Below are positions 1 through 4,911 of a DNA stretch of 6,824 nucleotides, in pieces. The stretch covers positions 1-6,824 of the forward strand of contig JAWXTP010000144.1 of NCBI GenBank assembly GCA_044433415.1, written 5' to 3'. A program made the position numbers and the translations under genes. The notes below the pieces were generated by a model, which saw nothing but the letters and a program-made list of their open reading frames with translations, had not been told where the DNA came from and did not search any database. The first letter of the stretch is position 1. Every line of letters starts with the position of its first letter. The stretch is from JAWXTP01 sp044433415. GTDB lineage: Bacteria; Bacteroidota; Bacteroidia; Bacteroidales; Rikenellaceae.

Positions 1-45
1 TTAGAGTTTAAAGCTATGGTGTTGTCCGACAGCGTAGATGTTTAA
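1..45 (+). CDS. Probable 3' end of an upstream gene (partial)
   Basis: The window opens in a reading frame that runs without a stop to a TAA at 43-45. It gives a 14-residue tail, LEFKAMVLSDSVDV. The other two plus frames stop almost at once. The gene would end 35 bp before the next ATG, a spacing that fits a shared transcript. Too little is present to recognise a family, and a chance open frame of this length is quite possible. Confidence 0.35.
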   Translation, partial: LEFKAMVLSDSVDV

Positions 46-80
46 TGTTGTTTTCGGCAGAAGACTAATAACTATTTAGT

Positions 81-284
81 ATGAAAGATGATTTGCGGAG
101 TAAAATAAAGGAAGTATTAGATCTAGATAAAGGGCAGGTGATAGGATTGATGTTGCTAGTAGCAGCGGTGATTATTATATCTGTTTCTGTGAAAGTGATA
201 GTGCGTAATATGAATGAATTTTCTGAGGAGGAGTATGTTGAAGAAGTAGAAAATACAGAAAAAATAGATAAAAACTTGTTTTGA
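81..284 (+). CDS. Small single-pass membrane protein, function unknown
   Basis: This is a 67-residue protein that I do not recognise. A charged N-terminal stretch (residues 1-18, rich in K, D and E) is followed by one strongly hydrophobic segment at about residues 19-41 (QVIGLMLLVAAVIIISVSV and on). An acidic tail follows (FSEEEYVEEVENTEK). This looks like one transmembrane helix with a soluble acidic end and no cleavable signal peptide. The ATG at 81 has no SD sequence, as is usual in Bacteroidota, and I see no convincing promoter in the 80 bases before it. It may therefore be transcribed with the gene that ends at 45. The rpsU promoter overlaps its last codons, so it precedes but probably does not share the rpsU transcript. 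The gene is real by composition and hydrophobic pattern; its role is open. Confidence 0.6.
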   Translation: MKDDLRSKIKEVLDLDKGQVIGLMLLVAAVIIISVSVKVIVRNMNEFSEEEYVEEVENTEKIDKNLF

Positions 285-305
285 AAAAAATAATTACTAT
301 ATTTG
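275..305 (+). promoter_or_regulatory. Probable rpsU promoter
   Basis: The -7 box TATATTTG (298-305) matches TAnnTTTG exactly. CTTG at 275-278 is one base off the -33 TTTG at the ideal 19-bp spacing. An exact TTTG at 280-283 is too close (14 bp). The start of transcription would be near 310-315, giving rpsU a leader of about 190 nt. The promoter overlaps the stop codon of the small membrane protein gene. Confidence 0.6.
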
Positions 306-312
306 CAGGTCT

Positions 313-503
313 TTAAAAGAGACACTATTGTTAAATTAAATTATATAATATTCTAAATGAGAGGAGGTTACGGTTTTTCTTAAACTATAAAGATGGATAC
401 TAGAGAGTGTATTCCTTATCTTTTATGCACTATTTTATAATGAAATAATAGTGTACGAACTTTTATTTAGCGACTTTATTAATTAATTTAAAAATATACT
501 ATC
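313..503 (+). promoter_or_regulatory. Long rpsU 5' leader with remote SD and alternative stems
   Basis: About 190 nt separate the inferred transcription start from the rpsU ATG. The leader holds a perfect SD-like run, GAGGAGGT (361-368), not followed by a start codon at normal distance. The arm AATAATAGTGT (444-454) can pair with ACACTATTGTT (322-332; 11 bp, one G-U) or, over its 3' eight bases, with GCACTATT (427-434; 8 bp, one G-U, 12-nt loop). The two pairings exclude each other, and the longer one encloses the SD. Two tiny reading frames lie inside: MRGGYGFS (357-383), whose start abuts the SD, and MDTRECIPYLLCTIL (393-440). The bases just before the rpsU ATG are A/T-rich with no SD. Autoregulation of rpsU through this leader is inference. 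Confidence 0.4.
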
Positions 504-701
504 ATGATTATCATGCCAATCAAAGAGGGCGAAAACATTGAAAAAGCTCTTAAAAAATTTAAAAGAAAATTCGAAAAAACAGGTGTTCTTAAAGAACTTC
601 GTTCTCGTCAACAGTTTACTAAACCATCTATAGCGAACCGTAAACAAAAATTACACGCTATATACGTAAAACAATTACAACGCGAAGACGAAACTATCTA
701 A
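504..701 (+). CDS. rpsU: 30S ribosomal protein bS21
   Basis: A 65-residue basic protein with the typical bS21 opening (MPIKEGENIEKALKKFKRK) and the block FEKTGVLKELRSRQQF. Its length is normal for Bacteroidota bS21. It binds the 30S platform next to the 3' end of 16S rRNA. In Flavobacterium ribosomes, bS21 together with bS18 and bS6 covers the anti-SD, and I recall Tyr54 of bS21 as one contact; this protein also has Tyr at position 54 (HAIYV). The ATG at 504 gives the usual N-terminus, although Met4 at 513 is an in-frame alternative. No SD lies next to either start. The gene stands alone behind a long leader and is followed, after a gene-free stretch, by a strong terminator at 879-913. Identity is secure. 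Confidence 0.97.
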   Translation: MIIMPIKEGENIEKALKKFKRKFEKTGVLKELRSRQQFTKPSIANRKQKLHAIYVKQLQREDETI

Positions 702-878
702 TTTGAGTTTCACGTCGATAGTCCCGGAAGGCTTTTCCCAATAACGGCTCATCTTTCCGACCTTTTTCAAAGTTTCAATACTCACAGCCACCTGAGGCTG
801 CTCCGTTTAAAACTTTAAAAAACGCCGCAAATATGAACCATTCTTGGAAAAAGCGAACAATCGCGGACGTTAAATATT
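702..878. other. Gene-free stretch after rpsU, less AT-rich
   Basis: No convincing gene lies here. The stretch is visibly richer in G and C than its surroundings. It is open on both strands for about 40 codons. The plus frame continues from the rpsU stop to about 812 (FEFHVDSPGRLFP near its start). The minus frame runs from 806 back to 675 (with ETLKKVGKMSRYWEKPSG). Neither has a promoter or a good start. It could be the decayed edge of a mobile element or repeat, or simply the rpsU 3' UTR. Confidence 0.4.
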
Positions 879-913
879 AAAACCCCATATAGCATCGAGC
901 TATATGGGGTTTT
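879..913. terminator. Intrinsic terminator after rpsU, bidirectional
   Basis: A perfect 15-bp stem, AAAACCCCATATAGC (879-893) with its complement at 899-913, around the 5-nt loop ATCGA. The A-run on one side and T-run on the other let it work in both directions. It is the first strong terminator downstream of rpsU. Confidence 0.85.
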
Positions 914-925
914 GTACAAAATAGC

Positions 926-1129
926 GACCTGGGTCAAAGCTGGGTCGAACAGGGTCATACAGGGTCAGGCTGGGTCGCGACAAGCGATTAAAGATTATTG
1001 GAAAGATTTTGTGAAAGATTTTGTGAAAGATTATCAGAATTTTTCACAAAATCTTTAGTCGCTTGTCGCGACCCTGTCTGACCCTGTCTGACCCTGCCTG
1101 ACCCTGTTCGACCCTGTCTGATCCAGGTC
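926..1129. repeat. Interrupted palindrome with 10-bp phased GGGTC/GACCC arms
   Basis: The left arm (926-996) has GGGTC at 931, 942, 952, 962 and 972. The right arm (1050-1129) has GACCC at 1070, 1080, 1090, 1100 and 1110, and a decayed GATCC at 1120. Inside the arrays, 972-996 pairs with 1050-1074 over 25 bp with one wobble and includes GGGTCGCGACAAGCG. The outer ends also match (GACCTGGGTC against GACCTGGATC). The right arm has one extra 10-bp unit. The centre holds overlapping copies of AAAGATTTTGTGAAA (1002-1016, 1014-1028), either of which can pair with 1042-1056. It lies between two terminators in a convergent intergenic region, and a partial relative lies at 6380-6430. Confidence 0.9.
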
Positions 1130-1139
1130 AATTATTTTC

Positions 1140-1184
1140 AAAAAAAATCTCCATGCAGCTCGATGCTGCATGGAGATTTTTTTT
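1140..1184. terminator. Strong bidirectional terminator at the end of the lipoprotein gene
   Basis: A perfect 20-bp stem (1140-1159 with 1165-1184) around the loop TCGAT, with eight A at one end and eight T at the other. It lies 16 bp beyond the stop codon of the minus-strand lipoprotein gene and also faces the rpsU side. Its core, CCATGCAGC-TCGAT-GCTGCATGG, resembles the terminator at 879-913. Confidence 0.9.
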
Positions 1185-1200
1185 AGTGTCCACTAGTTTT

Positions 1201-2373
1201 CTAATCGACAACAAACTTCCCCAAAAGGACTATAGTGTTGCTTTCTTCATCAATATCCTCATACAAATCTTCTAGGCGTTGTAGCATGTTAGGGTTCATA
1301 TTTTCGCGTTGTTCGTCAGTCATATTTTCACGTAAGTATGTTAGTGACTCATAATTGCAGCATTGTATGAAACAATCCTTATCAGCACTAATATATGTAG
1401 GACTCCAATTGTACAAATAATCATTGTGTAACTTTATATAACTTGCTGAGAGATTTTTTTTGTTAACAGCGATATAGTTTAAAGGTATAGATCTCATGCT
1501 TGTCCCACGATTTGCGGATTCTATCTTTGTTTCAGATATAACAGAAAGTAAATGCGAAGGAGTCTCTAAATATGTAGCCGAATATTTCGTATCGTCTAAA
1601 TTCTCTACTTCGCTAGCTTCATTTATCTTTATAGTAAATATAGGTTTTAAGCTATGTGATGACTTGTCATATTTAAATAAGGTGTCCTGTTTGTTGTAAA
1701 AGTTATTTGCATAAATGTTGAAAGAATCACCAGTCATATTTATTTTCTGAATAAATAACTTAGTTTTACGAGGAATCTTTACAAGATCTGTTAATGCGTT
1801 ACCTTCAAAGTCTTGCTGCCAAACAATAGCATTCTGTGGACAAGCATATACAGTAATTATATCTTTGTCGTCGTCTATAGTAAAACATGTATGGTCAAAT
1901 GCTCTGTCTCCTGCTAAAGGAATCTTCCTGATGAACTTACCTGATAAATCATACTCATTTATCCATTCAGCAGCAAATTGACCCACTATATATATAGTAC
2001 CCCTCTTTTCATTAACCGCACAGTAATTAATATAAGTGTATTCTCCTGGTCCTTTACCCCTACTGCCTATGTTTGCAAGGAATTTACCAGTCTTTCTGCT
2101 GAATAATTTAGCTTGACCTTGCTGAGGTGTGAAAATAAGATAATTTTCAGATATATAAGGCGAAGGGTAGCTCGATACATAAGCATCTGGATCTGAATCT
2201 AGTTGAATAATCTCTAGGTCTTCAACAAAGTCAGATAATTTCATATCTATAGTGTCCTTTAAGTCTTTGGTATTTAATGTAACAACCCCATCAACTATAG
2301 TAGCAACAGGTTCAACCCCTCCTTGACATGACACAAGAGTGAACAGTAAAAATAAAATAGTAATTTTCTTCAT
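1201..2373 (-). CDS. 6-bladed beta-propeller lipoprotein
   Basis: A 390-residue protein with a lipoprotein signal: MKKITILFLLFTLVSC, with Cys16 as the probable lipidated residue after the lipobox LVSC, followed by QGGVEP. The mature part opens with a strand-rich segment. It then carries IGSRGKGPGEY at 102-112, the turn motif I associate with the Bacteroidota 6-bladed beta-propeller family, and blade-like repeats through to LLGKFVVD at the C-terminus. The length is normal for that family. These are envelope lipoproteins whose molecular role is largely undefined; a binding or scaffold role is plausible, and no catalytic residues can be named. The gene has its own consensus promoter (2407-2437) and ends at a strong terminator. 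It lies downstream of another exported protein on the same strand. Family is fairly sure, function unknown. Confidence 0.85.
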   Translation of the reverse strand: MKKITILFLLFTLVSCQGGVEPVATIVDGVVTLNTKDLKDTIDMKLSDFVEDLEIIQLDSDPDAYVSSYPSPYISENYLIFTPQQGQAKLFSRKTGKFLANIGSRGKGPGEYTYINYCAVNEKRGTIYIVGQFAAEWINEYDLSGKFIRKIPLAGDRAFDHTCFTIDDDKDIITVYACPQNAIVWQQDFEGNALTDLVKIPRKTKLFIQKINMTGDSFNIYANNFYNKQDTLFKYDKSSHSLKPIFTIKINEASEVENLDDTKYSATYLETPSHLLSVISETKIESANRGTSMRSIPLNYIAVNKKNLSASYIKLHNDYLYNWSPTYISADKDCFIQCCNYESLTYLRENMTDEQRENMNPNMLQRLEDLYEDIDEESNTIVLLGKFVVD

Positions 2374-2406
2374 ATTAAATTGATTTAAGTTATAGAAATA
2401 ATGCTA

Positions 2407-2437
2407 CAAAGTTAATAAATAAATTAGAACATGCAAA
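2407..2437 (-). promoter_or_regulatory. Consensus promoter of the beta-propeller lipoprotein gene
   Basis: Read on the minus strand: -33 TTTG (2437-2434), a 19-bp spacer, and -7 TAACTTTG (2414-2407). Both boxes match the Bacteroidota consensus exactly, leaving a leader of about 25-30 nt before the ATG at 2373. The lipoprotein gene can therefore be transcribed independently of the secreted-protein gene upstream. Confidence 0.8.
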
Positions 2438-2470
2438 AAAAAACGGTATTTTATAATATATACCTATATT

Positions 2471-3346
2471 TTATTTACGTTTTTTGTGTTTCTTTTGTAA
2501 ATCTATGTAATAATCCCATAAGGCTTTACAAGATACAAAAGTGAAATCACTCTTTTCTATGATTATAAATTCTGAAAGACCATAGTGGTTATTGTTGTCT
2601 TCACTGCCCCAGTCGTAAGTGTAGCCTAAGCCTGTGAATGGGTAATACTTATATAGGTTACTAGAGTCAGCATCTGCATTAGGGAAGGTTTCTTGCCACT
2701 TTTCAGTTAACCACTTTTCATAATTCTCCCATACTTGAGAGGAGTAGCTATTGCTAGGGGAGTAAGTAATCTTGTTAATATTAGGGTCGGGGTTAAAGGC
2801 AGGGCGTAATACTTTGCTCTGAGCTACCTTGAAAGTAAAGACTTTATACCTGTGTTGAGCTTCGGTTTCTGAGATAGGTAAGCCTAATACCTCTGCAAGA
2901 CGAACCTTGAACGTGATGGAGTCTTTAGCTTGTAGACCTTCACCTATAGAAAGGAGCTTCTTATTAAACTCATTAGGTATGGTAAACCATAATACATAAT
3001 TTGAGGTGTTAAGAACTTTACCTGGTACACATAGAGAGTCTTGATCGTAGTAAGTACCTACTTTCTGTAAAGATGTTATGTAAATCATGGTGTCAGTTTT
3101 AGAATTTGCATACCACTGCACTACAGGACTTATATCAGTAGCTTTAAGACCTTTTCTCTTTTTCTTGTCAGCTAGTGAAATTAGTTTTTCTGTGGTTTCA
3201 CCCGATTTGTGCTTATACCATTGCTCTGTCTCGTCTAGTGAGGCTTTATATTCTTCATACTTTCGTGACCACGCCTGTGAATAGGCTTGATTGATGCTAG
3301 TACTACCTATAATAATAAGTAGTAGTAAAATTGCTCTTTGTTTCAT
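2471..3346 (-). CDS. Secreted protein of unknown function
   Basis: I do not recognise the family. The 291-residue protein starts MKQRAILLLLIIIGS, a clear Sec signal peptide. A likely signal peptidase I site lies after AYS, before QAWSRKYEEY, so the mature protein is probably periplasmic or exported; there is no lipobox. I chose the ATG at 3346; a TTG two codons upstream (3352) is less likely. The mature part is mixed and aromatic-rich, with Trp- and Tyr-containing segments (EQWYKHKSGE, WENYEKWLTEKWQ, GYTYDWGSED). It ends in the strongly basic tail LQKKHKKRK. No further membrane segment is seen. It precedes the lipoprotein gene by 97 bp on the same strand, but that gene has its own promoter. 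No terminator separates them, so read-through is possible. Its codon use does not stand out from its neighbours. Confidence 0.75.
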   Translation of the reverse strand: MKQRAILLLLIIIGSTSINQAYSQAWSRKYEEYKASLDETEQWYKHKSGETTEKLISLADKKKRKGLKATDISPVVQWYANSKTDTMIYITSLQKVGTYYDQDSLCVPGKVLNTSNYVLWFTIPNEFNKKLLSIGEGLQAKDSITFKVRLAEVLGLPISETEAQHRYKVFTFKVAQSKVLRPAFNPDPNINKITYSPSNSYSSQVWENYEKWLTEKWQETFPNADADSSNLYKYYPFTGLGYTYDWGSEDNNNHYGLSEFIIIEKSDFTFVSCKALWDYYIDLQKKHKKRK

Positions 3347-3378
3347 ATTCAAAATGTTAGAATTTAAATGTTAAGATG

Positions 3379-3409
3379 TAAAGGTATTTATTTCTTAGCA
3401 GAAAAAGAA
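3379..3409 (-). promoter_or_regulatory. Possible promoter of the secreted-protein gene
   Basis: On the minus strand TACCTTTA (3386-3379) resembles the -7 box TAnnTTTG with the last base changed. At 19-bp spacing the -33 position reads TTCT, a poor match to TTTG. It is the best candidate in the divergent region. Confidence 0.3.
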
Positions 3410-3424
3410 ATGTTTAGAGATTTT

Positions 3425-3455
3425 TATGATTAATACGAATATAGTTGTATTTTTG
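3425..3455 (+). promoter_or_regulatory. Probable xerC-hpf promoter
   Basis: The -7 box TATTTTTG (3448-3455) fits TAnnTTTG exactly. TATG (3425-3428) is one base off the -33 TTTG at 19-bp spacing. Transcription would begin near 3460, only about 15 nt before the xerC ATG, so the leader would be very short. Confidence 0.55.
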
Positions 3456-3476
3456 TAGTAAGATGAATTGGTAATT

Positions 3477-4370
3477 ATGTTAACAAAATTTATAGCATAT
3501 TTAGAACACGAAAAAAGATCATCGGAGAATACAGTTTCAGCATATAAATCGGATATATTAAATTTTATAGAGTTTTATGGTGCGGAAATTGATAGCTTCG
3601 ATGCTACAACTGTGAAAACTGTCGACGTAAGGTCGTGGGTTATGACACAGGTGGAAGGTGGTGCATCGACTAATAGCGTTAATAGAAGAATATCGTCACT
3701 TAGGGCATTCTATAAATATATGTTAAAACATAGATTGGTAAAAGTAGATCCTACAGCTAAAATTTCTTCTCTTAAACAAAAAAGACGTATCCCAGCTTTC
3801 GTAGAAAAGAGCAAAATTGATAAATTTAAACAAATTTTATTCGAAAAAGAGGATTATGAATCTTTGCGTGAAGCGATGGTTATATTGCTTCTTTATGGAA
3901 CAGGGATAAGACTCGCGGAACTCGTTGGTATAGACCTCGAAAATGTGTGTTGTGAGGATGCTACAATAAAGGTTACAGGTAAGGGAAATAAACAAAGAAT
4001 GGTGTTTTTACCTTCAATTGTAAACGAAAAATTAAAAAAATATTTATTTTTAAGAGAAAAAAGTTGCAAATCTAAAAATAATTATCTATTTTTAACAAAT
4101 CAAAACAAACGGATTAGCCGTAGTGAAGTCTATCGAATAGTTGTCGCCTTTCTGAGTAGTATAGGTGTTAATGGTAAAAAAAGTCCGCATGTTTTAAGGC
4201 ATACTTTTGCTACTCATCTCCTAAATGAGGGGGTAGGCATAGAAACCGTTAAAGAATTGTTGGGACACGAGAATTTATCTACAACACAAATTTATACGCA
4301 CTCAACAATTGAGAAGCTAAAAGATGGATACGCGAAGGCACATCCATATTCAATTAGTAAAAAGTCGTAA
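3477..4370 (+). CDS. xerC: Tyrosine recombinase, XerC type
   Basis: A 297-residue tyrosine recombinase, about the normal Xer length. The N-terminal SAM-like DNA-binding domain covers about residues 1-85 (FIAYLEHEKRSSENTVSAY). The catalytic domain has the full set: Arg145 in TGIRLAEL, Lys169 in VTGKGNKQR, His238 and Arg241 in HVLRHTFATH, His264 in LLGHENLSTT, and nucleophile Tyr273 in QIYTH. Xer proteins resolve chromosome dimers at dif, normally as two partner recombinases. The position next to rpsU and hpf matches the housekeeping Xer gene of Bacteroidota rather than a mobile integrase. I chose the ATG at 3477; the in-frame TTG at 3468 would add three residues (MVI) and is less likely. hpf follows 56 bp downstream, probably on the same transcript. 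XerD or a single-Xer type cannot be excluded without comparison. Confidence 0.93.
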   Translation: MLTKFIAYLEHEKRSSENTVSAYKSDILNFIEFYGAEIDSFDATTVKTVDVRSWVMTQVEGGASTNSVNRRISSLRAFYKYMLKHRLVKVDPTAKISSLKQKRRIPAFVEKSKIDKFKQILFEKEDYESLREAMVILLLYGTGIRLAELVGIDLENVCCEDATIKVTGKGNKQRMVFLPSIVNEKLKKYLFLREKSCKSKNNYLFLTNQNKRISRSEVYRIVVAFLSSIGVNGKKSPHVLRHTFATHLLNEGVGIETVKELLGHENLSTTQIYTHSTIEKLKDGYAKAHPYSISKKS

Positions 4371-4411
4371 AATGACTTAAAGTTTAATCTTTCGGATTTC
4401 CGAATTAATTT

Positions 4412-4419
4412 AGAGGAGG
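4412..4419 (+). promoter_or_regulatory. Perfect SD sequence before hpf
   Basis: AGAGGAGG lies 7 nt before the hpf ATG, a full match to the 16S rRNA anti-SD at ideal spacing. No other gene in this window has this, in keeping with Bacteroidota habit. A small hairpin, TTCGG-ATTT-CCGAA (4391-4404), sits just upstream and may keep the site open or mark a processing point. Confidence 0.8.
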
Positions 4420-4426
4420 AATTGTT

Positions 4427-4717
4427 ATGAACGTTAAAATTCAATCAGTAAAATTTGATGCAGACAAAAAATTATTAGATTTTATAGAAGCAAAATTAAC
4501 GAAGTTTAGTAGATTTTCAGATAAGATTACATCTTCAGATGTAACTTTGAAATTAGATAAAGATAATGACGTAGGTAATAAAGTGGTGGTTATAGAAGTT
4601 CACCTGCCTGGTGATGTGCTTGTCGCTGAAAGGAAAAGTAAAAGTTTTGAAGAAAGTACAGATGAATGTATTGATGCTTTGAAAAAGCAACTTGATAAGT
4701 ATAAAGAGAAACATTAG
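4427..4717 (+). CDS. hpf: Ribosome hibernation promoting factor (HPF/RaiA family)
   Basis: A 96-residue protein of the short HPF/RaiA family. It starts MNVKIQSVKFDADKKLLDFIE, has the central strand VVVIEVHLPGDVLVAERKSKSFEES, and ends in a basic helix (CIDALKKQLDKYKEKH). Length and order fit the beta-alpha-beta-beta-beta-alpha fold, without the extra dimerisation domain of long HPFs. These proteins bind the 30S decoding centre in starved or stationary cells and inactivate ribosomes. It lies 56 bp behind xerC with no terminator between them and is followed at once by a terminator (4725-4758), so it probably ends a xerC-hpf transcript. The strong SD at 4412-4419 suggests it is translated unlike its neighbours, perhaps by ribosomes with an exposed anti-SD. 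In many annotations this gene is called raiA. Confidence 0.93.
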   Translation: MNVKIQSVKFDADKKLLDFIEAKLTKFSRFSDKITSSDVTLKLDKDNDVGNKVVVIEVHLPGDVLVAERKSKSFEESTDECIDALKKQLDKYKEKH

Positions 4718-4724
4718 TTAATAG

Positions 4725-4758
4725 AAAAGCCCTCGTGTATTTTACATGGGGGCTTTTT
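4725..4758 (+). terminator. Intrinsic terminator after hpf
   Basis: A 15-bp stem, AAAAGCCCTCGTGTA (4725-4739) with TACATGGGGGCTTTT (4743-4757), containing two G-U pairs and a 3-nt loop. A run of five T follows the GC-rich part. It lies 7 bp after the hpf stop codon. Confidence 0.87.
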
Positions 4759-4825
4759 GTCGCTTAGCCTATACCTAGCACTTCTAAAAATTACTCTATA
4801 TGTGACATTTATTGAGTTTTTATAT

Positions 4826-4833
4826 TAACTTTG
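4826..4833 (+). promoter_or_regulatory. Probable fic promoter (-7 box)
   Basis: TAACTTTG matches the -7 consensus exactly, identical to the box of the lipoprotein gene. The -33 region is weak: only TGTG at 4801-4804, with 21-bp spacing. It lies behind the hpf terminator and would give fic a leader of about 70 nt. Confidence 0.45.
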
Positions 4834-4911
4834 TCTGAATAATAAATAGTTTTACACTTTGTGATTGTTATAGGAAGTTTCATAAATTATTAAAATTAAA
4901 TAATACTAATT

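Noticed and set aside
280..305. TTTG at 280-283 as the -33 box of the rpsU promoter
   Set aside because: Spacing to the -7 box is only 14 bp; CTTG at 275-278 has the correct 19 bp.
65..325. Minus-strand open frame opposite the small membrane protein
   Set aside because: Low-complexity Ser/Thr/Ile translation typical of antisense to an AT-rich gene; it also covers the rpsU promoter.
926..1129. CRISPR array
   Set aside because: The units are 10 bp, there are no spacers of 25-40 bp, the two arms are inverted, and no cas gene is present.
1496..1699. Plus-strand open frame inside the lipoprotein gene
   Set aside because: Shadow of a well-supported minus-strand gene with a signal peptide and its own promoter.
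3087..3284. Plus-strand open frame inside the secreted-protein gene
   Set aside because: Antisense to a gene with clear coding character; no promoter of its own.
3477..4370. Integrase of a mobile element
   Set aside because: Length, domain layout and position between rpsU and hpf fit the housekeeping Xer recombinase; no attachment site or cargo boundary is seen next to it.
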